A stretch of DNA of 6,396 nt from an uncultured Collinsella sp. (lineage in GTDB: Bacteria; Actinomycetota; Coriobacteriia; Coriobacteriales; Coriobacteriaceae). This document shows positions 1 through 5,827 of this stretch, one piece after another. The stretch lies in assembly GCA_958372035.1 (NCBI GenBank), contig CATXML010000074.1, forward strand, positions 1 through 6,396. Reading direction: 5' to 3'. Position 1 is the stretch's first letter, and every line of letters starts with the position of its first letter. A program made the position numbers and the translations under genes. The notes beneath the pieces are model-generated. The model worked only from the letters and a program-made list of their open reading frames with translations, ran no database searches and was not told where the DNA came from.

Positions 1-1136
1 TTATCGGCCTTGGTATCGGCATCGGCATTGGGCTCGGCATCGACCTGCTGCTCGGCGGCCTTAGCCTTTGCAGACTTCTTGCGCGTACGCTTGGGCTTCT
101 CGGCTGCCGGCTGACCGGCGTTCTCGGCATCGGGAGCGGAGTCGACGGCCGCCCCGGCGACCTCGTTGCCAGAATCCTCGGACGCGTCCTTTTTCGAACC
201 CTTGGCCTTGGACGAACGCTTAGCGGCCGTGCGACGGCTGCGACCGGGGCGAACATCGGCGGGCTCGCCCTCGGCGGGTGCGTCGGCCTCGGTGGCAGCG
301 GCTCCCTGGGCAGGAGCGTCGGCGACGGGCGCGGGCGCGGCGGTCATCGCGGCGTCCTGCGCTGCGGCTGCTGCAGCGGCAGCGGCAGCCTTCTCGGCCT
401 CGACGAAGGCCTTGGGCTTGCGGCCGCGACGGTGCGGACGAAGAGCAGGATCGACAACGGGAACCTCGTTGGCCTCGGCAGGTGCTGCAGACTCAGAGGG
501 CTGCGCACCCTCCCCTACCGCAGAACGAGCCGGAGCTTCACCGGACTCTTGAGCCGCCTGCTCAGCATCCAGCTGAGACTTGGCCGCACGACGACGCGTG
601 CGCGGAGCCGGCTTCTCGGTCGGCTGCCCCGCGACAGGGGTCTCGGTGGCCGTATTCGCCTCGAATACGGCCGGAGCCACCAGCTCGGTCAGAGCTGCGG
701 CCTCAAGCTCGGCAGCACGGCGACGGGCGCGCACAACCTGAGCCTCGCTGATTTGTGCCAGCGCGCGGGCCTGTGCAACCTCATCGGAAATGGGGGCCGA
801 GGCATCGGCGGCAACGGGTCGCTTCGCGCGCGTGACACGCGTCGTGCGACGCTTGGGCTTTGCAGCCTCCTCGCCGTCAGCGGCGGGCTTAGGCGCACGG
901 CGTGTGCGCTTGGGCTTTACGGGCGCGGCATCCTCTTCGGCCGCAGGGGCAACTCCCTCGCCAGCAGCAGGCGCGACCTTCTCAGCCGATGCGGGCGCAG
1001 ACGTCGAAGCGGCCCTGGGGGCATCAGGAACCGATGCCTGCGCCGGTGCAGGCATCGCGACCTGGTCCGACGCAACCGGTGCAGCGGGAGCGGTTTGCGC
1101 CGTCGTTATTTCGTTTTCTTGCTGTTGATCAGACAC
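1..1136 (-). CDS. rho: N-terminal disordered extension of probable transcription termination factor Rho (partial, runs off left edge)
   Basis: An uninterrupted minus-strand frame of 378 codons starts at GTG (1134-1136, VSDQQQENEITTAQ...) and is still open at base 1. An in-frame TGA at 1146-1148 blocks any longer start; the ribosome site is weak (AAAGAAAG region about 13 nt upstream). The visible part has no folded domain. It is Ala/Pro/Glu-rich with basic clusters at residues 74-83, 93-106, 136-140, 179-186, 233-242 (RPHRRGRKPK, AT-hook-like), 296-316 and 347-359, and an unbroken run of 10 Ala at 250-259. KPKR occurs three times. Actinobacterial Rho proteins commonly carry long, charged, low-complexity N-terminal regions, and in actinobacteria rho lies downstream of argS on the same strand, as here. 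Rho is the hexameric RNA-dependent ATPase that ends transcription. The name is an inference, because the Rho RNA-binding and ATPase domains lie outside the window. RNase E/G or IF-2 type tails are alternatives. Confidence 0.6.
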   Translation of the reverse strand, partial: MSDQQQENEITTAQTAPAAPVASDQVAMPAPAQASVPDAPRAASTSAPASAEKVAPAAGEGVAPAAEEDAAPVKPKRTRRAPKPAADGEEAAKPKRRTTRVTRAKRPVAADASAPISDEVAQARALAQISEAQVVRARRRAAELEAAALTELVAPAVFEANTATETPVAGQPTEKPAPRTRRRAAKSQLDAEQAAQESGEAPARSAVGEGAQPSESAAPAEANEVPVVDPALRPHRRGRKPKAFVEAEKAAAAAAAAAAQDAAMTAAPAPVADAPAQGAAATEADAPAEGEPADVRPGRSRRTAAKRSSKAKGSKKDASEDSGNEVAGAAVDSAPDAENAGQPAAEKPKRTRKKSAKAKAAEQQVDAEPNADADTKAD

Positions 1137-1161
1137 AGTGTTTGCTCAACTTTCTTTTCAA

Positions 1162-1235
1162 GCCCTGTGATCACATGCTCCCTGCATATACCTTCAGGGC
1201 GGCTAAACAGTCTAGCTCCGTCGAGTGAGCGACGG
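1162..1235 (-). promoter_or_regulatory. structured leader upstream of the probable rho start
   Basis: Two inverted repeats lie in the leader. GCCCTG/CAGGGC (1162-1167 and 1195-1200) encloses a smaller ATGC/GCAT hairpin (1175-1178 and 1184-1187). CCGTCG/CGACGG (1218-1223 and 1230-1235) has a 6-nt loop. Neither is followed by a U-tract, so they are not terminators. rho genes are often autoregulated through their leaders; a role of that kind here is inference. Confidence 0.3.
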
Positions 1236-1281
1236 GCATCATTGATCTGTATCGAGATGATTGCGTCATACACGCAGCGTT

Positions 1282-1309
1282 AGTGTAACACAACCGCAAC
1301 CACCTGCAA
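1282..1309 (-). promoter_or_regulatory. candidate promoter of the left-edge (probable rho) gene
   Basis: On the minus strand TTGCAG (1304-1309) is followed after 16 bp by TACACT (1282-1287), with TGT directly before the -10 box, an extended -10 pattern. It would give an untranslated leader of about 140 nt before the GTG at 1136. An alternative pair, TTGTGT then TATGAC with a 17 bp spacer, overlaps it. Both match the consensus only partly, so this is a candidate only. Confidence 0.3.
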
Positions 1310-1360
1310 CTTAGTCATTGGGGACGTTCTTAAACGACTAGTCAAAAGGGACACTCTTCC

Positions 1361-1390
1361 TCAAAAGCGTCTTAATCAAAAGCGCCTTGA
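1361..1390. repeat. two-unit 15-nt tandem repeat
   Basis: TCAAAAGCGTCTTAA (1361-1375) is followed at once by TCAAAAGCGCCTTGA (1376-1390), 13 of 15 positions identical. It lies inside the repeat island between argS and the probable rho, in the part of the left arm that has no counterpart in the right arm. Confidence 0.6.
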
Positions 1391-1402
1391 AATGTCGCGC
1401 TA

Positions 1403-1617
1403 GAGGAGTGAAACCGTTGCATCCGGAATAGCCACGCCACGAATCGCGCCCATCTACTACGTTTGCCCCCGGGTCCCTGACCATACCCTTGTTTTTTCAA
1501 AAGCAACAAGTCTGCTACCTGCGGTTTTAATATCGTACTTTTCGGCATAGTTCGGGACATGCGTCCAAACGTAGGAGATGAGCCCAATTCGTGGCGGACG
1601 GTATCGCTTCACCCCTC
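1403..1617. repeat. long imperfect inverted repeat (arms ~75-85 bp) in the argS-rho gap
   Basis: Bases 1435-1487 match the reverse complement of 1544-1596 at 40 of 53 positions with no gaps. Shared blocks include CGCCACGAAT and CTACGTTT. Similarity continues outward: 1403-1425 against 1595-1617 matches at 16 of 23, with an 11-nt insertion (GAATAGCCACG) in the left arm. Still further out both arms carry TTGGGGACG-N5-AAACG (1318-1336 on plus, 1635-1653 on minus). The 56-nt centre (1488-1543) has a small hairpin CTTGTT/AACAAG (1488-1493, 1505-1510). The arms are too diverged for a recent transposon end pair. They look like two copies of one dispersed element inserted head to head. No coding function is apparent. 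Confidence 0.7.
1481..1531 (-). repeat. direct repeat copy A of an intergenic element
   Basis: Pairs with copy B at 1707-1757. The two 51-bp stretches align without gaps at 38 of 51 positions and share the exact 17-mer CTACCTGCGGTTTTAAT (1515-1531). In one minus-strand frame both would read LKPQV followed a few residues later by LL and then GYG. The flanking frames differ and no start site is convincing. Copy A overlaps the centre of the long inverted repeat. Confidence 0.7.
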
Positions 1618-1706
1618 CTCCAGACAAATTAATCCGTTTTCCTCCGTCCCCAAGGGACATTTTTCAAAACCATGCCGGGTTACGGGGCCAGAATGATGCG
1701 AACCAA

Positions 1707-1757
1707 CCATACCCAGCATTTTCAAGAAACAATAACCCGTCTACCTGCGGTTTTAAT
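1707..1757 (-). repeat. direct repeat copy B of an intergenic element
   Basis: Second copy of the element at 1481-1531, in the same orientation about 226 bp away, sharing the exact 17-mer (1741-1757). The surrounding minus-strand frame 1664-1864 gives a 66-residue peptide starting MRLAGLFGLLENA with no recognisable domain or ribosome site. I treat it as repeat DNA, not a gene. Confidence 0.7.
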
Positions 1758-1862
1758 TTCACTATTGGCGCCATGGTCGCCAGTTGGCGATTCAGCCCCG
1801 TAAACCGGTATAGTTGCGATTTGATAGCATTTTCCAGCAAACCGAATAGTCCCGCCAAACGC

Positions 1863-1895
1863 AAAAAGCCCGACCTCCGTAGGAGATCGGGCTTT
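1863..1895 (-). terminator. rho-independent terminator of argS
   Basis: A 14-bp stem (1865-1878 and 1882-1895) with a 3-nt loop lies 45 bp past the argS stop. Read on the minus strand, the single non-Watson-Crick position (1874/1886) is a G-U pair, whereas on plus it is a C-A mismatch. The minus-strand hairpin ends in UUUUU (1867-1863). Both facts point to termination of the leftward argS transcript, so the left-edge gene should need its own promoter. Confidence 0.9.
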
Positions 1896-1940
1896 CAAGG
1901 CTCATCTAAACCGAATTTACACGGTCAAACGACCCGCAGA

Positions 1941-3794
1941 TTACATCTGCTCGGGTGCGGAAACGCCAACGAGGGTAAGCACCAGGGCGAGCGTCACGCG
2001 GACGGCGTCGCAAGCGGCCAGACGGGCGCGCGAAAGCTCGGGGTCGACGGGACGGCCCTCACTCGGCAGCACCTGGCAGGCGGCATAGAAGCTGTGGAAG
2101 TCACCGGCGAGCTCCTCGGCAAAGTGCGTCAGACGGAACGGAGCGCGGTCGCGAGCGCAGCTACCGATAAGGTCGGTGAGCTCGTTGAGCTTACGCGACA
2201 GGGCGAGCTCGGTCGGGTCGGTCAGCAGCGAGTAATCGACGTTCTCGCCAATGGCCTTGGCGGCGACGGCCTTCATGCCCATCTCGTCAGCCTGCTCGGG
2301 CGTAACGTCAGCGGCACGGCGCAGGATGGAGCACACGCGGGCGTGAGCGTACTGCACGTAGTACACCGGGTTGGAGTTGTCGCGCTTCTTAACTGCCTCG
2401 ATGTCGAAGTCGACCATCTGGTTGGAGCTCTTGGAGATGAGCGTGTAGCGGGCGGCGTCAGAACCGACCTCATCGACAAGCTCCTGCAGGGTCACCATGG
2501 TGCCCTTGCGCTTGGACATACGGACGGGCTTGCCGTTGCGCAGCAGGTTGACGAGCTGGCCCAGCAGAACCTCGAACTTGCCGGGGTAACCGAGAGCGTC
2601 GCAGACGCAGCGGACGCGCTCGATGTAGCCGTGGTGGTCGGCGCCCCAGATGTCGATGACGTGGTCGACGCGCTGGAACTTATCCCAGTGATAGGCAACG
2701 TCGGAGGCGAAGTAGGTGTACTCACCGTCGGACTTGATCAGGACGCGGTCCTTGTCGTCGCCCAGATCGGTGGAGCGGAACCACAGGGCGCCGTCCTTGG
2801 TGTAGAGGTAGCCCATCTTGTCGAGCTTCTCAAAAGCGCGGTCGACGGCGGAGGTGCCGGCAGTCTCGCCCTCGGTGTCCTTCACATACAGCGAGCGCTC
2901 GGAGTACCAACGATCGAAGTCGCAGTTGACGGCGTGGCAGAGGTCGCGCATGTTATCGACCATCTTTACGTAGCCGCGCTCGCGGAAGCTCTCCATGCGC
3001 TCCTGCGGATCGGCCTCGACCCACTTGTCGCCGTCAGTGCGCCAGAACTCGGCAGCCTCGTCTATGATGTAGTCGCCGCCGTAGGAGTCCTTGCCCAGAG
3101 TCTCGGCAAAGTTGTCCTGGTAGGGATGGGTCTCGGGGTGCTCGTCGTTCTCGTCGGCAACGAAGGCATCGCGGTCGGCGATCAGCAGCTTGTGAGCCTC
3201 GTCGATATCAACGCCCTGCTTGGCGATGATGTCGGCAAGCTGCATATAGCGCGTGCTGATGGAGTTGCCGAAGGTGTTCATCTGAGAGCCGTGGTCATTG
3301 ATGTAGAACTCACGCTGGATGTCGTAACCGGCGTGGTCCATGACGCGGCAAAGGGAGTCGCCCAGAGCGGCCCAGCGGCCGTGACCAATGTGCATGGGGC
3401 CGACGGGGTTGGCGGAAACGAACTCGACCTGGGTCTTCAGGCCACCACCGACGTTGGACTTAGCGAAGTCCATGCCCTTCTCGCGAGCCTCGCCAAAGAT
3501 GGCATTCTTGACGGCAACGGAGAGGTAGAAGTTGATGAAGCCGGGGCCTGCGATCTCGACCTTCTCGATCGCGGGGTCCTCGGGCATATGGGCAACGATG
3601 GCCTCGGCGATCTTGCGCGGGGCGCAGCGGGCCAGCTTGGCGGACTTCAGGGCCATGGTAGAGGTCCACTCGCCATGAGAAGTGTCAGCCGGTCGCTCGA
3701 TAGCGCAATCGTCAAGTTCAAATGCGGAAAGGTCGCCGGCCTCCTGGGCCGCAGCAAGCGCAGCGCGTACCAGCTCTTCAATCTTCTCGGGCAT
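1941..3794 (-). CDS. argS: arginyl-tRNA synthetase
   Basis: Class I aminoacyl-tRNA synthetase of 617 residues that charges tRNA-Arg with arginine using ATP in the cytoplasm. The protein has an N-terminal Add1-like domain (about 1-115). The catalytic core carries FVSANPVGPMHIGHGR with the HIGH signature at 135-138 and INDHG at 165-169. Further core motifs are YFASDVAYH (361-369), DIWGADHHGY (381-390) and the KMSKS-equivalent MSKRKG at 426-431. The C-terminal DALR anticodon-binding domain begins near YVQYAHARV (479-487), and the protein ends in SAPEQM, a common ArgS ending. The start is ATG at 3792-3794, giving MPEKIEEL and preceded by a strong AAGGAGGA site. The same frame opens 30 codons further upstream at 3884, but that extension is unlike ArgS. 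Length and motifs are complete. It is followed by its own terminator and transcribed divergently from the carD-like gene. Confidence 0.98.
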   Translation of the reverse strand: MPEKIEELVRAALAAAQEAGDLSAFELDDCAIERPADTSHGEWTSTMALKSAKLARCAPRKIAEAIVAHMPEDPAIEKVEIAGPGFINFYLSVAVKNAIFGEAREKGMDFAKSNVGGGLKTQVEFVSANPVGPMHIGHGRWAALGDSLCRVMDHAGYDIQREFYINDHGSQMNTFGNSISTRYMQLADIIAKQGVDIDEAHKLLIADRDAFVADENDEHPETHPYQDNFAETLGKDSYGGDYIIDEAAEFWRTDGDKWVEADPQERMESFRERGYVKMVDNMRDLCHAVNCDFDRWYSERSLYVKDTEGETAGTSAVDRAFEKLDKMGYLYTKDGALWFRSTDLGDDKDRVLIKSDGEYTYFASDVAYHWDKFQRVDHVIDIWGADHHGYIERVRCVCDALGYPGKFEVLLGQLVNLLRNGKPVRMSKRKGTMVTLQELVDEVGSDAARYTLISKSSNQMVDFDIEAVKKRDNSNPVYYVQYAHARVCSILRRAADVTPEQADEMGMKAVAAKAIGENVDYSLLTDPTELALSRKLNELTDLIGSCARDRAPFRLTHFAEELAGDFHSFYAACQVLPSEGRPVDPELSRARLAACDAVRVTLALVLTLVGVSAPEQM

Positions 3795-3797
3795 AGA

Positions 3798-3805
3798 TCC
3801 TCCTT
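3798..3805 (-). promoter_or_regulatory. argS ribosome binding site
   Basis: AAGGAGGA on the minus strand, 3 nt before ATG 3794. It decides between that start and the upstream in-frame ATG at 3884, which has no such site. Confidence 0.85.
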
Positions 3806-3861
3806 GTGTTAAAGCCCCCGAGCTCTTGGTCACTCGTAGGGCAAAAGCCAGAGTTTGTAGC

Positions 3862-3890
3862 ACTCTATCACAAGCGACGGGCACTGTCGC
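3862..3890 (-). promoter_or_regulatory. candidate argS promoter
   Basis: On the minus strand GCGACA (3885-3890), a 17-bp spacer and TAGAGT (3862-3867) preceded by TGA form an extended -10 promoter with 4 of 6 matches in each box. The start of transcription would be near 3855, leaving about 60 nt of leader before argS. The leader is too short for a T-box and none is visible. Confidence 0.4.
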
Positions 3891-3910
3891 AGGGTAAAGC
3901 TAATAGATAT

Positions 3911-4070
3911 TGCATATGCACAAAAATGACTACAGCTTGCATGGAGTCACTCAAAGATGCCGGTCTGCCTGCAGATTATGCAGGCGTTATAAATGCATAA
4001 AGGTGTGAATGAGCTGCGTCTGTTATCGAATACTCTTACCTATCAGAGTTGTGTGCTTTTCCTGCATAAA
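3911..4070. promoter_or_regulatory. cluster of TGCAT motifs and a dyad in the argS/carD-like divergent region
   Basis: The palindrome TGCATATGCA (3911-3920), an inverted repeat GCCTGCA-N5-TGCAGGC (3967-3985), and two copies of TGCATAAAG (from 3994 and from 4063) lie in the 340 bp between the two divergent genes. They could be operator sites or a hairpin in a transcript. No known regulator motif is recognised and function is unproven. The rest of 3795-4136 holds only the two candidate promoters and ribosome sites. Confidence 0.3.
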
Positions 4071-4093
4071 GTAAGGGTTTGCGCACGTCAGCG

Positions 4094-4132
4094 TGTTATT
4101 CTAGACATACGTAAATTCGTATAAGTTGGAGG
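4094..4132 (+). promoter_or_regulatory. candidate promoter and ribosome site of the carD-like gene
   Basis: TGT-TATTCT (4094-4102) is an extended -10 box without a good -35. Transcription would start near 4109, inside a small dyad ATACG-N6-CGTAT (4107-4122) that could be an operator or a leader hairpin. GGAGG (4128-4132) sits 4 nt before ATG 4137 and supports that start. Confidence 0.4.
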
Positions 4133-4136
4133 TAGC

Positions 4137-4622
4137 ATGTTCTCAATCGGTCAACACGTCATTCATCCGGGCCAGGGAGTCTGCACCGTCGTCGGTTTTA
4201 GGGACGACACGCCGCAGCCCATGTTGTTGCTCGAGGCCAAGCAGGGGCATGCGCAGACGATCCTTATGTACCCCGTGGCGCAGGCCGACCGTCTGCATGC
4301 CGCCATCTCTCAGCAAGATGCCGAGCATCTGCTGAGCCACTATGACGAGCTGGAGTGCGACACCTTTACCGAGCGCAACAGCTCACTTGAGGAGACGCAC
4401 TTTAAGCAGCAGCTCAAGCTGGGCGCGCCCGAGACGGTCCGCGTGGCAAAGACCATGATGCACCGCATTCGCCAGGCCGAGGAAGCCGATAAAAAGCCCA
4501 GCTCTTACTATATGCGTGTACTCAAGGAAGCCAAGCGTCGCTCCATCGAGGAGTTCGCCGTGGCCTTGGGCGTCACCGAGGAGGACGCCGAAGCCCGCCT
4601 AGCCCAAGCCGCCCTCAACTAA
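4137..4622 (+). CDS. CarD-family transcriptional regulator (divergent)
   Basis: A 161-residue protein close in length to mycobacterial CarD (162). Residues 1-55 (MFSIGQHVIHPGQGVCTVVGF...) match the CarD/TRCF RNA-polymerase-interacting domain, including the typical opening 'F-x-x-G-x-x-V-x-x-P-x-x-G'. Residues about 60-160 are helical and charged, like the CarD DNA-binding half. CarD binds the RNA polymerase beta subunit and stabilises the open promoter complex, in mycobacteria wedging a conserved Trp at the upstream edge of the bubble. This protein contains no tryptophan at all; Phe77 lies near the expected place. So it may be a CarD variant with altered promoter effect. It is not next to ispD, a frequent CarD neighbour. 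The ATG at 4137 follows GGAGG; an overlapping start at 4126 in another frame is a shadow. The TAA stop overlaps the left copy of the RAYT-flanking repeat, and a terminator follows at 4689. Confidence 0.88.
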   Translation: MFSIGQHVIHPGQGVCTVVGFRDDTPQPMLLLEAKQGHAQTILMYPVAQADRLHAAISQQDAEHLLSHYDELECDTFTERNSSLEETHFKQQLKLGAPETVRVAKTMMHRIRQAEEADKKPSSYYMRVLKEAKRRSIEEFAVALGVTEEDAEARLAQAALN

Positions 4623-4664
4623 CCTGCCAAAAAGGGACAGGTTTATTTTGGCAGGTTTTATCTG
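4619..4664 (+). repeat. left copy of the inverted repeat bracketing the RAYT gene
   Basis: This 46-nt sequence matches the reverse complement of 5828-5873 at 44 of 46 positions. It begins in the carD-like stop codon (TAA, 4620-4622). It is itself a hairpin: AACCTGCCAAAA (4621-4632) pairs perfectly with TTTTGGCAGGTT (4646-4657) around a 13-nt loop containing GGGACAGG. A palindromic unit beside a RAYT gene is what REP-type elements look like, although the sequence differs from enterobacterial REPs. The hairpin followed by TTTTAT could also act as a weak terminator. Confidence 0.85.
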
Positions 4665-4688
4665 GCCAAACGTCAACAAACAATCAGT

Positions 4689-4734
4689 AAATGGCCGGGT
4701 GCTCCATTTTGTTTGTGAGCGCCCGGCCATTTTT
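4689..4734 (+). terminator. rho-independent terminator after the carD-like gene
   Basis: A 16-bp stem (4689-4704 and 4717-4732) with a 12-nt loop runs into a U-run (4730-4734). The single imperfect pair is U-G on the plus strand but would be A-C on minus, so it favours rightward transcripts from the carD-like gene. The 244 bp from here to the RAYT start hold no gene I recognise. One short frame reading NQARAVQIDATNARIHNKR (about 4771-4827) may be a coding remnant. Confidence 0.88.
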
Positions 4735-4978
4735 CTATCGCCGCGGAAATGCGTGAAGCCTATTTGCGATGAAATCAAGCGAGGGCCGTCCAGATCGACG
4801 CAACCAACGCCCGCATCCACAACAAGCGTGTCCGTCTTGCTCAATTACCATTAAAAAGCATCAATTTGAAAACGCAATAACATTTCGGCAGGTAGCAGCT
4901 ATAGTCGGTGAAGTGAATCTCAACAACCGAAGCCTCCGAATGAGGTATCTTCAGCCCATCTAAGCTAAAGGAGGGGCC

Positions 4979-5737
4979 ATGCCGAGAAAACCTCGTTCAA
5001 AGTCACCAACCGGTTATTTCCACGTCACGTTGCGTGGAAACGGAGGGCAATTGCTGTTTGACGATGCCGAGGATCGAATCGCCATGCTTCAGATCCTCGA
5101 TGCGATCCTCCCCAAACACAATATCGAGCTTATCGCTTGTTGCCTTATGGGAAACCACATTCATCTGCTCATCGACGATCCGGACGACCGCAAGAGCGAC
5201 GCGATGCACGCGGTAGCCGTATCGTATGCGGGCAGGTACAATGCGCGGACGGGGCATATCGGCCACGTGTTTCAGGAGCGGTTTTGGGATTCGCCGATTA
5301 GATCGGAGGAGTATCTGCTCGAAGCAATTCGATATATTCATTTGAATCCTCAAAAAGCAGGACTGGCGACATACGACGACTATCCATGGAGCAGCCATCG
5401 TGAGTACCTAATGGGAGCAAGGTCTCGGCCGCATGTCACCGGGGACATTGTCGACGCACTTTTTCCGACGCCGCGCTCATATTTCAAGTTCATGAAAAGT
5501 GTACCCACGCTGCCCTATCGTCCGAGCGCAACGGCAAAGGTGCGAGAGGAAGATCTAAGTGAATTTGGTGCGGCAGTCGTGCAAAACGTCGCGGGATGTG
5601 CGCCCACAGAACTCAAATCCGTCTCCAAGGCACTTCGCAACGAAGCGATACTGGCCCTTCGAAAAGAAGGGCTGACGATCAAACAGGTTCAGTTATTAAC
5701 CGGGTTGGGAACGTGGATTATAAAGAATGCCGCATAG
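4979..5737 (+). CDS. REP-associated tyrosine transposase (Y1/HUH, IS200-like fold)
   Basis: A 252-residue single-strand DNA transposase-like protein. The HUH metal-binding motif is GNHIHLLI (His60, His62). The catalytic tyrosine is most likely Tyr119 in AIRYIHLNPQKAGL, the position equivalent to Tyr115 of E. coli TnpA-REP. Other family marks are YNARTGHIGHVFQERFW (87-103) and YPWSSHREY (135-143). E. coli RAYT is about 165 residues; here an extra ~80-residue C-terminal part ends in a helix-turn-helix-like stretch (about 222-249, LRKEGLTIKQVQLLTG). Such enzymes cut and join at palindromic REP sequences, usually as single-copy genes without their own transposon ends. The start is ATG 4979 behind AAAGGAGG (4967-4974). 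All motifs are intact, so it is probably functional. Codon use is more A/T-rich than the neighbours, suggesting a separate origin. It is bracketed by inverted repeats. I see no convincing promoter. Confidence 0.92.
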   Translation: MPRKPRSKSPTGYFHVTLRGNGGQLLFDDAEDRIAMLQILDAILPKHNIELIACCLMGNHIHLLIDDPDDRKSDAMHAVAVSYAGRYNARTGHIGHVFQERFWDSPIRSEEYLLEAIRYIHLNPQKAGLATYDDYPWSSHREYLMGARSRPHVTGDIVDALFPTPRSYFKFMKSVPTLPYRPSATAKVREEDLSEFGAAVVQNVAGCAPTELKSVSKALRNEAILALRKEGLTIKQVQLLTGLGTWIIKNAA

Positions 5738-5776
5738 TCACCTGCCGGCAACGACTGAATAGTCCCGAGGCGTCAC

Positions 5777-5826
5777 AAGAAAACGGAAACGCCTCCGCAG
5801 TTAAGAACTACAACGGAGGCGTTTCC
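5777..5826 (-). terminator. terminator of the HD-domain gene (minus strand)
   Basis: A perfect 13-bp stem (5785-5797 and 5814-5826) with a 16-nt loop is followed on the minus strand by GTTTTCTT (5784-5777). On the plus strand no U-tract follows (ACAGATAAAAC), so it mainly serves the leftward HD gene, though it could also stop or stabilise the end of the RAYT message. Confidence 0.75.
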
Positions 5827-5827
5827 A

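Noticed and set aside
432..1283. Long plus-strand frames (283, 157, 128 and 112 codons) at the left end
   Set aside because: They are shadows of the low-complexity minus-strand frame 1-1136, which runs unbroken through the region and has sensible Ala/Pro/Lys/Arg composition.
1311..1860. A CRISPR array or tRNA in the long gap
   Set aside because: The repeats are few, diverged and irregularly spaced, and no cloverleaf or T-loop sequence is seen.
1372..1864. Small minus-strand ORFs of 66-71 codons in the argS-rho gap
   Set aside because: They overlap each other in different frames, lack ribosome sites, and lie within the repeat copies, so repeat DNA explains them better.
1578..3812. A 744-codon plus-strand open frame covering argS
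   Set aside because: It is the antisense shadow of argS, which has full synthetase motifs, a strong ribosome site and a terminator on the minus strand. The antisense product is Val/Ala/Leu/Gly-rich with no family resemblance.
3795..3861. A T-box or other riboswitch ahead of argS
   Set aside because: The predicted leader is only about 60 nt and contains no T-box motif or stable competing hairpins.
3795..3884. A 30-residue N-terminal extension of argS (start at 3884)
   Set aside because: It has no ribosome site and no resemblance to ArgS, and it overlaps the candidate promoter. ATG 3794 has AAGGAGGA.
3926..4000. A 24-codon plus-strand small ORF (ending DAGLPADYAGVINA)
   Set aside because: The composition looks protein-like, but it lacks a ribosome site and contains the GCCTGCA/TGCAGGC dyad. 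There is no evidence for expression.
4599..4963. Short ORFs on both strands between the carD-like gene and the RAYT
   Set aside because: They run across the repeat and terminator hairpins and have no recognisable product or ribosome site.
5003..5398. A 131-codon minus-strand frame inside the RAYT gene
   Set aside because: It is an antisense shadow of a gene with intact HUH and tyrosine motifs.
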